Origin: Autumnicola patrickiae
Lineage (GTDB): Bacteria; Bacteroidota; Bacteroidia; Flavobacteriales; Flavobacteriaceae
Direction of reading: 5' to 3'
Length of the DNA: 64,000 bases
Assembly (NCBI RefSeq): GCF_031846525.1
Contig: NZ_JAVRHM010000002.1
Location: 62,001-126,000, forward strand
The stretch's first letter is position 1; every line of letters starts with the position of its first letter. The notes beneath the pieces are model-generated. The model ran no database searches. It was given only the letters and a program-made list of their open reading frames with translations, and was not told where the DNA came from. Below are positions 36,135 through 44,449 of this stretch, in pieces. The translations under genes were made by a program, and so were the position numbers.

Positions 36135-37100
36135 CTACTTTTTATATGATATAACAGCACCAGTTATTTCATTTTCCATTCTATTTATAATGTTTTTAAC
36201 AGCAAGACTTCCCTGCTTAGTAGGTGCCTGATCAATAGCAAATAAGGATGAGCGATAATTTTCTTCCATGATACCAGCGGAAAATCCAATAAGAGAGATA
36301 TCCTTCGGTATTTTGTAACCCCACTGCAATAAATTTTTTATTACTTGAATAGCTGTCAGTTCATCGGAAACTAAAATTCCATCTATTCCATTTGATCTAA
36401 TAGCATATTTTAACTCATTACTAGAAATTTTTAAGCTGTCGTATTCCAAAACATTGCCTTTCCCTGTAAAATTTAAAACTGCATTTAAAAATCCGTTCTT
36501 ACGCTTTTCATATAAATCTATCCCTGATAATCCCGAGATATAAAGAATGTTTTTTCTACCAGATCTAATTAAATTTTGTGTAGCTCGATGAGCTTCCTTA
36601 AAATCATCTACACCTATTTCTTCACAATTCAAATTATTAATCGACCTACCAAAAATAACTACTGGTATTTTTCTCTGCTTTAAGAGATTTACGTGATTTA
36701 AATCATCCAACTTCTGTGTCTCTTTGGAAGGCGACAAGACAATGCCATCTACCTGACGTTGAATTAGAAAATTGATATTTTCCTTTTCTCTGCTCACCAA
36801 TTCATCAGAAATGGAAGCTACTATTCTGTATCCGTTATTATTGGCCTCCTTAATCATACTTTCCAGTGCCAGAGAATAAAATTCTGTTTGAATGGTAGGA
36901 ATAATGACACCAATTGTTTTCACCCTCTTATCCTTTAAATCTTTTACCTGATGATTGGGAACATAATTAGTTAATACTGAAACTTTTCTTACTCTTTTCT
37001 TCGTTTGAGCATCGATCTTACTACTATTGCTCCAAGGTTTTGAGATCATACTTGAAGATAATAATGCTGAAAGGGCACATAATTTAATTCTTTCTCTCAT
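36135..37100 (-). CDS. LacI-family regulator with damaged DNA-binding domain, locus A
   Basis: 321 residues. The ligand-binding domain (about 58-321) is intact: KTIGVIIPTIQTEFYSLALE, then QRQVDGIVLSP, GRKNILYISG and PKDISLIGFSAG. The N-terminal HTH is not. Where the locus B paralogue has LSELLGLSPATISKSLSNSS, this protein has LSALLSSSMISKPWSNSS: two residues are missing, the Ala-Thr of the recognition helix is lost and a Pro enters it. It is also 13 residues shorter at the C-terminus. DNA binding is probably lost or altered. A GTTACA direct repeat lies ~380 bases upstream. Confidence 0.75.
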   Translation of the reverse strand: MRERIKLCALSALLSSSMISKPWSNSSKIDAQTKKRVRKVSVLTNYVPNHQVKDLKDKRVKTIGVIIPTIQTEFYSLALESMIKEANNNGYRIVASISDELVSREKENINFLIQRQVDGIVLSPSKETQKLDDLNHVNLLKQRKIPVVIFGRSINNLNCEEIGVDDFKEAHRATQNLIRSGRKNILYISGLSGIDLYEKRKNGFLNAVLNFTGKGNVLEYDSLKISSNELKYAIRSNGIDGILVSDELTAIQVIKNLLQWGYKIPKDISLIGFSAGIMEENYRSSLFAIDQAPTKQGSLAVKNIINRMENEITGAVISYKK

Positions 37101-37480
37101 GATTTTAATTTTTACACCATATCCGCCTCTTAATTAGATTTTATAGGAATAGGAACGACCAAATACCAGACCTGTGAATCCAATAATAATAATTGCAATA
37201 TTTTATTTTAAAAGAACAGGCTGTTAAATCAAAACAGAGAAGGTTTTATCTTTTGTAAGATTGTCAATGTCAGAATCAGTAAATTCCACTATACTTTTTC
37301 AAACTAAAACTTATAATAAGTTATAAAAACCTGCTCATAGATAAACAACCTGTTTACACCTTATGACTCTAAATAATAATACCCATTTTTGGTAAAGCTG
37401 ATTTTTTCCTAGACTAAAGAAAAAATAGAAATATCAGGAACGAATTTAGTCCAATTCCTTTGTAAAGAGTGATTTGTATT

Positions 37481-37507
37481 GTTACAATTTGTTTCTTCTA
37501 TGATACA
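37481..37507. promoter_or_regulatory. GTTACA-N15-GATACA direct repeat (candidate HTCS operator upstream of LacI-A)
   Basis: GTTACA at 37481 and GATACA at 37502, 21 bases apart, followed by TTTGA. One base differs from the other three copies of this element. It lies ~380 bases upstream of the LacI start, the same arrangement as in locus B. Confidence 0.55.
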
Positions 37508-37732
37508 TTTGAAGAAAATTACTTCCTTGAAATAAAAAAGGAGCTGTTTTATTAAAATATATGGAAGCTTATGTATTGTTGATTTTTCGTATATTTTTTA
37601 AATGAAGATTAACCTGATCTACGAATCCTAAAGCAGCCTTATGTGTTAAACTTTGTTAAAGCGGGACCAATTCGGTGACCAATATTTTTATAGCATCTGA
37701 AAGTCCCTAAAAATACTGGAAAGTATAAAAAA

Positions 37733-37754
37733 TGGTCGTTCCCTCCGACTCCAC
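37733..37754 (+). other. tRNA-3'-end-like sequence (possible attachment-site remnant)
   Basis: GGTCGTTCCCTCCGACTCCA looks like the T-arm and acceptor 3' strand of a tRNA, and it is followed eight bases later by a strong terminator, as tRNA genes often are. No 5' part of a tRNA is present. Together with the broken tyrosine recombinase 0.5 kb downstream, this suggests an att site left by an integrated element. Confidence 0.35.
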
Positions 37755-37761
37755 TAGATAG

Positions 37762-37792
37762 CCCCGGAACAGCAATGTTTACGGGGTTTTTT
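37762..37792 (+). terminator. Strong rho-independent terminator
   Basis: CCCCG-G-AACA (37762-37771), loop GCAA, TGTT-TA-CGGGG (37776-37786), then six T. This is a classic GC-rich hairpin with U tail, though no intact gene lies upstream on the plus strand. It probably belonged to the gene whose end is at 37733-37754. Confidence 0.7.
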
Positions 37793-37927
37793 GTTTTCTG
37801 GTGACAGATTATATTCTTGGAGGTATTCGTATAGCAGTTTTTATATCAGCTGTAGTAACGCCCGAGGATTGAAGGTTTTGTCTCATTCCATCATAAACCA
37901 TTTCATCTTTTTCTGGATTTGAAATGG

Positions 37928-38278
37928 TCAATTACAATGTGAATGGGCTCCAGAGCTAGGCATTTTCACCCCGTCTCTTGTAAGATATTCAACTTGAAGT
38001 TTCCAATCAGTTGTTGGTCCCACTCCCCTTTTAAACGTTTTTTCATGTACCTTCACTGGACTCCATTTAAAAGAATGCTCAATTTGATCCTTTTCATATT
38101 TACCAGCATCTTTGCTTGTGAGAGTATAAATAGCATCCAAACGCCCCTTATATTTCCCATCATTTTGCTGCTGCCTTAGAGCGGCATTAATATTAACTCT
38201 AACAAATTCACTTCCATATCTATAATCAAATTCAGGACTATTTACTATTGTTAATTTGGCTCTACCTGTTCTCAGTAA
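37928..38278 (-). pseudogene. Fragment of an unknown gene beside the recombinase remnant
   Basis: 117 open codons with no start: the frame is closed by a stop exactly where the recombinase remnant begins. The peptide contains SPEFDYRYGSEFVRVNINAA and QVEYLTRDGVKMPSSGAHSH. After the stop, a neighbouring frame continues with YDGMRQNLQSSGVTTADIKT, as if a frameshift cut off the natural end. I do not recognise the family. Confidence 0.4.
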
Positions 38279-38560
38279 TCAAAAGTCCAATATGTTTTTA
38301 AAAGGAATAGCCATGATGTGCGGGATCAAAAAACGGTTGACCACACACCTTGCCCGGCACACATTTGCAACCACCATTACATTGTCCAATGGAGTTCCAA
38401 TAGAAGCGGTAAGTAAAATGCTTTCGCACAAAAATTTGAGAACACCTCAGAATTACGCAAAATTGTAGATCGAAAAATTAGTGATGATATGAAAGCCTTT
38501 CGGGAAAAGCTGGATATAAAGGACTTTAAAAACCGTGCATCTGAAAAGAAACCGGATTGA
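38256..38560 (+). pseudogene. C-terminal remnant of a tyrosine recombinase (integrase)
   Basis: The frame reads LPVLSNQKSNMFLKGIAMMC, then LTTHLARHTFATTITLSNGV, then VSKMLSHKNLRTPQNYAK. It holds the conserved H-x-x-R (HLARH), the later His (MLSHKNLRT) and the catalytic Tyr (QNYAK). A one-base slip near 38460 moves the ending (VDRKISDDMKAFREKL) to another frame. The N-terminal ~70% of the protein is missing. It is typical of the SAM-like integrases of Bacteroidota mobile elements, and evidence that an element once sat here. Confidence 0.75.
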
Positions 38561-38855
38561 GCTCGATTTTTTTGGTAAGCCTTTCAGGAATTAAAAAATT
38601 CATGGAATTTGTGAACTTCTACCTGTTTCAAAAATTTATATTAATGGTAATTTCAATAGTTATTCATCTATCTTTTCGAACCTTTATACATTTATTCAGT
38701 CAATCCAACTTTTTTGACTGCATAAAAGAACTCCTGCACAACTTGAAAAAAATTTATACTGGTCGTAAGTTCAGGGGGTAGATTAACATTAATTTATAAA
38801 AAATGAATTGATTTTTAAATTGCTAAGCCTAAATTAAAAGTTTCAAGTAAATGGA
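38561..38855. other. Intergenic region before the porin operon
   Basis: 295 bases, AT-rich. A plus-strand frame of 74 codons exists (38557-38781) but has low-complexity hydrophobic wording and no start context, so I do not call it. It should contain the promoter of the porin-BCCT-USP operon; I could not assign its -7 and -33 boxes with confidence. Confidence 0.4.
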
Positions 38856-39998
38856 ATGAATTTAATAATTAGACCGTCAATCCTTATCTGGCAGTTAATG
38901 GTTATAGCAGCCGTTTCCAGTACTGTAAGTGCCCAGGAAAATCCCAAAGTTACAGTTGGCGGTGCTCTACGTTTTAATTATAATTTATCTTCCTGGAAGC
39001 CTGAGCAAAAATCAAGAGGAGGTGATTTTGGATATGATCTATTCAGAATAAATGCAATGGCATCCTACAAAGGAATTTATCTTAATGCTGAATACCGTCT
39101 CTACTCTGATGCCTTCGGGGGCGGAATGCTGAAACAAGGCTGGTTTGGTTACCATTTCAGCGAAACAAATGAACTGCAATTGGGACTTACCCAGGTGCCT
39201 TTCGGAATTCAGCAATATAATTCCAACAACTGGTTTTTTAACCTTTCTTATTATGTAGGCCTAGAAGATGATCATGATATGGGGATCAAATATATCCATA
39301 TGGGAGAGAAAATGGAATATCACCTGGCTTTCTTTAAAAATGCTGAAGAAATGCGCTTTGGGAATGACACAGAGATCTCTCCCAGCAGGTATTCTTATGA
39401 TATAGCAGGAAGAAATAAGGAAATCAACCAATTCAATGGTAAACTCGTCTATAAATTTGGAAACAACGTGCTGCAGCGAATAGGGATATCCGGGCAGTAT
39501 GGAAGTTTATACAATCTGAATACTAGAGAAACAGGAGATCATTATGGACTTGCTCTGCATTATGAAGCAACCTATAAAAACTGGAACCTGAAAGCGGAAG
39601 CGATGAACGTCTCTAATAACCCTGAAAACGCACCAGGTCTTCCGCGGGAGGTAATATCAATGGCAGCTTATGGTGCGGCCTATGAAGTTGCTGCAGATTT
39701 TAACATTTATACTATGACCCTTGCCCAAAATGTTTCAGTAGATTGGGGACCGGTATCATCTTTTCGATTCTATAATGATATAGGGTATATGCAGAAGAAA
39801 AAAGATGATTTTGAGGATTCTGTCATGAATGTAACCGGAGTTTTAGTAACCGCAGGAAATATTTATACGTATATTGATTATGCTGCCGGTTTAAACCATT
39901 CCTGGCTGGGAGGAAATTATATTGATGATTTTAGCCGTGGAACACCAGGAGCTAATTGGGAGGCGAGGTTCAATATTAATATTGGGTACTATTTTTAA
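38856..39998 (+). CDS. Outer-membrane porin-like beta-barrel protein
   Basis: 380 residues with a signal peptide cleaved near TVSAQ. The mature part opens with VTVGGALRFNYNL and has many alternating strands with aromatic girdle residues (FRINAMASYKGIYLNAEYRL, QLGLTQVPFGIQQY), and ends with the C-terminal aromatic strand FNINIGYYF. That layout is a 14-18 strand outer-membrane channel. It is the first gene of a group with a BCCT transporter 35 bases downstream, so it probably lets betaine- or choline-like quaternary amines, or a related small solute, cross the outer membrane. The exact porin family is not clear to me. Confidence 0.7.
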   Translation: MNLIIRPSILIWQLMVIAAVSSTVSAQENPKVTVGGALRFNYNLSSWKPEQKSRGGDFGYDLFRINAMASYKGIYLNAEYRLYSDAFGGGMLKQGWFGYHFSETNELQLGLTQVPFGIQQYNSNNWFFNLSYYVGLEDDHDMGIKYIHMGEKMEYHLAFFKNAEEMRFGNDTEISPSRYSYDIAGRNKEINQFNGKLVYKFGNNVLQRIGISGQYGSLYNLNTRETGDHYGLALHYEATYKNWNLKAEAMNVSNNPENAPGLPREVISMAAYGAAYEVAADFNIYTMTLAQNVSVDWGPVSSFRFYNDIGYMQKKKDDFEDSVMNVTGVLVTAGNIYTYIDYAAGLNHSWLGGNYIDDFSRGTPGANWEARFNINIGYYF

Positions 39999-40033
39999 AC
40001 TAATAAAGCAAATAGGAGATAAAAAATCACTTT

Positions 40034-41659
40034 ATGGCTAAGAAAATTATAAGAAGCGATGAGAAAAAATCTATTATGGGATTGGATGTCAATGGTCCTG
40101 TATTTTTCACCTCTTCCATTATTATAATAATAAGCATCACGCTTACCCTAATTTTCAGGGAGCAGGCAGAAAGTTATTTTAATGAGATTCAGAATTTTAT
40201 TTCTAATACTGTAGGCTGGTTTTTTGTGCTGTGTGTAAATATCTTCCTGATCTTTGTAATCTATCTTGCCTTCAGTAAATATGGGGAGATAAGAATAGGA
40301 GGAAAAGATGCCCGACCCGAATTTAAAACTCTTTCCTGGTTTGCTATGCTTTTTAGTGCAGGGATGGGAATTGGTTTATTGTTTTGGAGTATTGCTGAGC
40401 CAGTAACGCATTTTATGAATCCACCGCTTGCAGAGGAAGGCACTCCACTTGCGGCGCAAGAGGCAATGAATTTTACATTTTTACATTGGGGATTTCATGC
40501 CTGGGGAGTTTATGCGTTAGTGGGTCTTTCTCTGGCATATTTTACCTACTCACATGGCCTACCATTAACCATACGTTCTGTTTTTTATCCTCTTATGGGT
40601 GATAAGATCTACGGAAAATGGGGAGACCTTATTGATATCTTTGCAGTTCTCGCTACCCTCTTTGGGCTTGCTACATCATTGGGTTTGGGCGTACAACAAA
40701 TCGCCGCTGGATTGGCTCATGTTTTTGGTCTTAGCAGCGGAATTGTGACACAAGTGGCACTTATTGCCGGTATTACTCTTGTTGCTACAGCTTCAGTAGT
40801 ACTGGGGGTGGACAAAGGAGTTAAATTTTTGAGTGAATGGAATATGAGAATAGCAGTGCTTTTACTGGTGCTGGTAGTCCTGCTGGGACCTACAATTTTT
40901 ATCCTTCAGTCGTTCGTTCAGAATACCGGAAACTATTTTTATAGCTTTCTGCAGATCTCTACATGGACAGAAAGTTATACAGGAAATAACTGGCAAAACG
41001 CCTGGACGGTATTTTATTGGGGCTGGTGGATCGCCTGGTCTCCTTTTGTTGGGATGTTTATTGCCCGTATCAGTAAGGGACGTAGTATAAAGGAATTTAT
41101 TCTGGGCGTGCTTATAGTTCCTTCGCTCATTACTTTTTTCTGGATCACTGCTTTTGGAAGTACATCAATTCAACAAGCTTTAGTTGGAAACGAAGCTGTT
41201 CTTGATGCAGTTGATGATAACATAGCCACGGCACTTTTTGTTTTTCTTGAAGACTATCCTTTTGCAGTCGTTCTAAATGTGATAGGAGTAATCCTGATTG
41301 GAGGGTTTTTTGTTACTTCTTCAGATTCCGGTTCTTTGGTTGTGGACAGTCTTACATCTGGAGGAAAAATTGATGCACCTGTAGGGCAAAGAATATTTTG
41401 GGCAGTTGCCGAAGGTACTGTGGCTGCAGTTCTGCTTATCGGGGGAGGTTTACAGGCCTTGCAAACAGCTTCTATAGCCACAGGGTTGCCTTTTGCTTTT
41501 ATTCTCCTGTTTATGTGTTATTCGCTTTACACCGCCCTTCAGGACGAACATCGGCAATCTGAAGAGCGTAAAACACAAAAGGAATGGGAAAGCTATGAAG
41601 AACGGCTCGCGGATATCATCAAAAAACGAGGCTCCGCAAAATCAAACCCTAATCTTTAA
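40034..41659 (+). CDS. BCCT-family transporter (betaine/carnitine/choline type)
   Basis: 541 residues with about twelve membrane segments. Family landmarks are GMGIGLLFWSIAEPVTHF near residues 110-125, WGFHAWGVYALVGLSLAYF, WGWWIAWSPFVGMFIARISKG near 325-345 (the Trp-rich substrate site and the ISKGRS loop), and FFVTSSDSGSLVVDSLTSGG near 430. The GMGIGLLFW glycine segment fits sodium- or proton-coupled members. The C-terminal ~35 residues are charged and could act in osmotic sensing, as in BetP. It is followed twelve bases later by the universal-stress gene; the three-gene group suggests osmoprotectant uptake. Confidence 0.9.
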   Translation: MAKKIIRSDEKKSIMGLDVNGPVFFTSSIIIIISITLTLIFREQAESYFNEIQNFISNTVGWFFVLCVNIFLIFVIYLAFSKYGEIRIGGKDARPEFKTLSWFAMLFSAGMGIGLLFWSIAEPVTHFMNPPLAEEGTPLAAQEAMNFTFLHWGFHAWGVYALVGLSLAYFTYSHGLPLTIRSVFYPLMGDKIYGKWGDLIDIFAVLATLFGLATSLGLGVQQIAAGLAHVFGLSSGIVTQVALIAGITLVATASVVLGVDKGVKFLSEWNMRIAVLLLVLVVLLGPTIFILQSFVQNTGNYFYSFLQISTWTESYTGNNWQNAWTVFYWGWWIAWSPFVGMFIARISKGRSIKEFILGVLIVPSLITFFWITAFGSTSIQQALVGNEAVLDAVDDNIATALFVFLEDYPFAVVLNVIGVILIGGFFVTSSDSGSLVVDSLTSGGKIDAPVGQRIFWAVAEGTVAAVLLIGGGLQALQTASIATGLPFAFILLFMCYSLYTALQDEHRQSEERKTQKEWESYEERLADIIKKRGSAKSNPNL

Positions 41660-41670
41660 TTTTAATTTTC

Positions 41671-42528
41671 ATGAAGAATTATAAAAATATACTCGTTGCC
41701 CTGGATCTTTCAGACCTGGATGAGATCCTTATTAAATACGCTTCTTTTCTTTGTGAACGGCTAAAAGCAGAAAAGGTGTATTTCGTCCATAACATAAAAA
41801 AATACGAGATTTCTGAACTCTTTGAAGAACAGCTTAAAGATGTTAATCTTGACCAGGTTATTGGAGATGAATTGAATGAGAAAGTACAGGAGCATTTTAA
41901 AGCAGCTATAGATTGGGAGGTTTTAATTTCTGAAGATCCCTACAGTGAGTCCCTCATCAAATACGTTGTAGATAAATATGCAATTCAGTTGGCCATTGTT
42001 GGTAATAAAAAGCACGAAAAAGGTACCGGACTCGTGAGCGGTAAACTGCTGAGGCTGCTAAGGTGTGATATTTTAGCTCTACCGCGTATAGCCCAACCAG
42101 ACATCGAACTCATCTGGGCCGGGACTGATCTTTCTCCTGAATCACGAAAAGTATTTAATGTCACCAAAGCTTTACAGGAGCATGATGGCACTTCTCTTAA
42201 ACTGGTGCATGTCTATAGCGTACCGGTGCAATTTTCACCTTATGTTTCTGCTGAATCAATGGCTCCCAAGGTAGAAAAACATGTGAAGGAGAAAATAGAA
42301 AAGTATATCAGGAAGATAAATTATTCTGAATCTATTGAGCCACTTTATTTCCTGGGAAGGGAATCTGGTGCTGCCCAAAAAATTATTGCCAATATTAAAA
42401 AATCCAATGCAGACCTGCTAGTGGTCGCAGATAAAGGGGGTAATACTTTTTCCCCTTTCGCAGTAGGTAGCGTAACAGAAGAACTATTTAATGCCAACTT
42501 TGGTGTGCCTCTATGGGTAACAAAATAG
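41671..42528 (+). CDS. Universal stress protein (two USP domains in tandem)
   Basis: 285 residues. Domain 1 (3-140) opens KNILVALDLSDLDEILIKYA. Domain 2 (about 148-285) opens ELIWAGTDLSPESRKVFNV and ends with DLLVVADKGGNTFSPFAVGS, the ATP-binding G-x-x-x-S-type ending. Tandem USPs are often coded next to transporters in Bacteroidota and may regulate them; here it directly follows the BCCT gene. Confidence 0.85.
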   Translation: MKNYKNILVALDLSDLDEILIKYASFLCERLKAEKVYFVHNIKKYEISELFEEQLKDVNLDQVIGDELNEKVQEHFKAAIDWEVLISEDPYSESLIKYVVDKYAIQLAIVGNKKHEKGTGLVSGKLLRLLRCDILALPRIAQPDIELIWAGTDLSPESRKVFNVTKALQEHDGTSLKLVHVYSVPVQFSPYVSAESMAPKVEKHVKEKIEKYIRKINYSESIEPLYFLGRESGAAQKIIANIKKSNADLLVVADKGGNTFSPFAVGSVTEELFNANFGVPLWVTK

Positions 42529-42531
42529 AAC

Positions 42532-43215
42532 CTACAATGGAATTCGCGGATAGTTATGGATTTCTTTCTCCTCCCCATCTTTCACGTTAACAATTCTGCT
42601 TGGCCTGTTGTGCACTGCGATCTCTCTTGCTTTGTTGCCAGCATCAAGCTCTTCCTTAAAGGCCTGAATGAATTCCCTGTCGTGATTAAAAACGTGCCAT
42701 TCTTTTTTTTCCTCATTCCATTGCACCCGGTAGGTCCTTTCGTTTATAACGTGACTTTTAGCTCGTAAAAGATCCAGAATTACTTTGCCATCGCTGTAGT
42801 TTCCACCTGGATAAGACATAGGAAGAAGAGCAAAAAAAATGTAATAAAGTGAAAAATAGGTAAACTGGTATGTGAACATATTTGTATCCATCAATTCCTG
42901 TTCTACCAGGATCATTACAGCCATTACTCCGAAAATATTGAAAAGACTACCTCCAAAAAATATAAGGATATTGCTCCACCTTCTATTAAGTCGTAGGTTC
43001 TCAAAGGTGCATAGGCCATACCAGAAGTAATATTTACGTACCTCAATCATTCCCCAATTAAAAATGGGCTTTCCGGTACCCACACTTACTTTAATGTTTT
43101 TCCCACCCATCAACCAGGCGAAAAAAACATGACCTCCTTCATGTAAGATAGAAATCAGTGGCATTACCAGAAAAAATGCTAAAAAAAACTTCGGTAAATC
43201 GCTGATTCCAAACAT
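42532..43215 (-). CDS. M50-like membrane metalloprotease family protein
   Basis: 227 residues. HEGGH (His25-Glu26...His29) lies in the first membrane segment, which is the zinc-binding HExxH of site-2-type proteases. A later YSDGKVILDLL near residue 147 resembles the second M50 motif (D-G), though the usual Asn-Pro is missing. About four hydrophobic segments are followed by a cytosolic C-terminus. It is convergent with the USP gene (three bases apart). The substrate is unknown; a full catalytic site is plausible but not proven. Confidence 0.6.
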   Translation of the reverse strand: MFGISDLPKFFLAFFLVMPLISILHEGGHVFFAWLMGGKNIKVSVGTGKPIFNWGMIEVRKYYFWYGLCTFENLRLNRRWSNILIFFGGSLFNIFGVMAVMILVEQELMDTNMFTYQFTYFSLYYIFFALLPMSYPGGNYSDGKVILDLLRAKSHVINERTYRVQWNEEKKEWHVFNHDREFIQAFKEELDAGNKAREIAVHNRPSRIVNVKDGEEKEIHNYPRIPL

Positions 43216-43971
43216 TCCAATTTAATTAAGGAAAGTTTCTCATTGAACAAGATGTTCTGATTTTGTTGTTGAAACTTTCAACACATATTTACAAAGATTA
43301 AGAATTTGTATAGGTTGAAAAAAATCTTTAACAGGTTTTAGGAGTGTGATCTTCCAAAAAGGAATTTCTGTACAATTTTTGACTTTCTTTCTATAAGGGA
43401 GAAAAGAAGCGGAATCAATGGTTTCCTTTAATACTATTTATAGTTTAGTATTACTTTTGGTTGAAATAAATATAAATGCATTCGGAAGATAGCATTTGTG
43501 AATTGTAAAAATTAGTGAAGAACAAAAAATGAGCAAGTAGAGAACAAGCTGTGGTCCTCTGCTGAACAAGCTCTGGTACAGTTGGCCCCGGAAATTAAAC
43601 AAACGCGCTATCGCGCCTAATCTGATCAAACTTTGGCCAAAAAGTTCTTTATTTTTAATTTCTACACAAACCTTTCCTTTATGTTTTCAGTTTTTTCCGC
43701 TATTTAAAAAGAAAAAGAGGTGAAATAGTGTCAATTAACTGGAATCGGTAATTCCCTTTGGTAAAAGACATTATTGTCTCTCTTATCATTGTAGTCTAAA
43801 CACAGCTCCATAAAGAACAAAGTTTGAGCGACAGCCTTAATCCTGATAAGGAACTTTACCAGTAATGGTAACAATGACAATATAGATCCGACAGAAGAAC
43901 CTATAGGAGGATAGTCATAGTCGTATAAAAATAAAAAGCCGCAATCCCTAAGGCTTTTTTCTAATTTCGTG
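43216..43971. other. Intergenic region left of locus B, no intact gene
   Basis: 756 bases. Several short frames on both strands have no start context or family wording. A frame near 43860-43920 encodes SNGNNDNIDPTEEPIGG, which looks like the linker of a Bacteroidota lipoprotein and may be debris. A terminator lies at 43933-43960. The right end (43972) is where similarity to 23453 begins. Confidence 0.45.
43933..43960 (+). terminator. Hairpin terminator before locus B
   Basis: AAAAAGCC (43933-43940) pairs with GGCTTTTT (43952-43959) around an 11-base loop and ends in a T run. It stops transcription entering locus B from the left and lies 12 bases before the duplication breakpoint. Confidence 0.6.
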
Positions 43972-44266
43972 ACATTTATATAAAGGTGAAACCTATAACT
44001 CTCCTTCAATTGAAAAGATTTTGAACAAAAACATCCTATCAACTTTAAACGATTTTGAAATAAATATGGTAAAGTACCTGGCAAAGGGCTTTTCTCAGGA
44101 CGAAATTCAGGAAAAACTAAAAAGTCAGAATATCAAACCTAATAGTAAAAGTGCTATCGAAAAAAAGCTAAAAAGCTTACGAGAAAATTTTAACCTAAAA
44201 ACCAGTCCCCCATCTTATATATATTATGCAGGATTTGAAGTTAATATAATAATATGCCAGACATAA
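43972..44266 (+). pseudogene. Duplicated tail of the response regulator gene (promoterless, frameshifted)
   Basis: The first codons read HLYKGETYNSPSIEKILNKN and match residues ~131 onward of the regulator at 23064-23729. The helix-turn-helix (LNDFEINMVKYLAKGFSQ, SAIEKKLKSL) is kept. An extra C near 44207 shifts the last 18 codons out of frame compared with the source. No start codon or receiver domain is present, so it is debris from the duplication; a small HTH peptide from TTG at 44021 is unlikely. Confidence 0.8.
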
Positions 44267-44449
44267 GAAGTTAAATTGAGTAGGGTCGATTTTTACCGAA
44301 GAAGGCTTGCATATTTCTTTTATATAACTCCGGAAAACAATTTTTTAAGATAATATTATAGAAGAAGAAATGGAATTAATACCTGAATTACTGCTTGATA
44401 CCCAACTATTAAAAGTTGTTAAAGCGAGACCCATTTTTCTGCCGTTTTG

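Larger units (their letters stand above)
37101..37927. other. Upstream region of LacI-A and start of the mobile-element scar
   Basis: No intact gene. Positions 37240-37510 are similar to the region upstream of the locus B LacI gene (63080-63385), including the GTTACA repeat. Similarity stops near 37520. Beyond it lie a tRNA-end-like stretch and a strong terminator (separate entries). Confidence 0.5.

Noticed and set aside
38557..38781. 74-codon hydrophobic frame upstream of the porin gene
   Set aside because: AT-rich low-complexity Phe/Ile/Leu wording without ribosome-binding context; likely chance.
38856..39998. Reading the porin gene as a SusC/SusD component
   Set aside because: No plug domain, TonB box or SusD TPR fold; the length of 380 residues and its BCCT neighbour fit a simple barrel.
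43438..44084. Minus-strand frames of 63 and 117 codons left of locus B
   Set aside because: One runs antisense through the duplicated regulator tail, the other has no start context or recognisable content.
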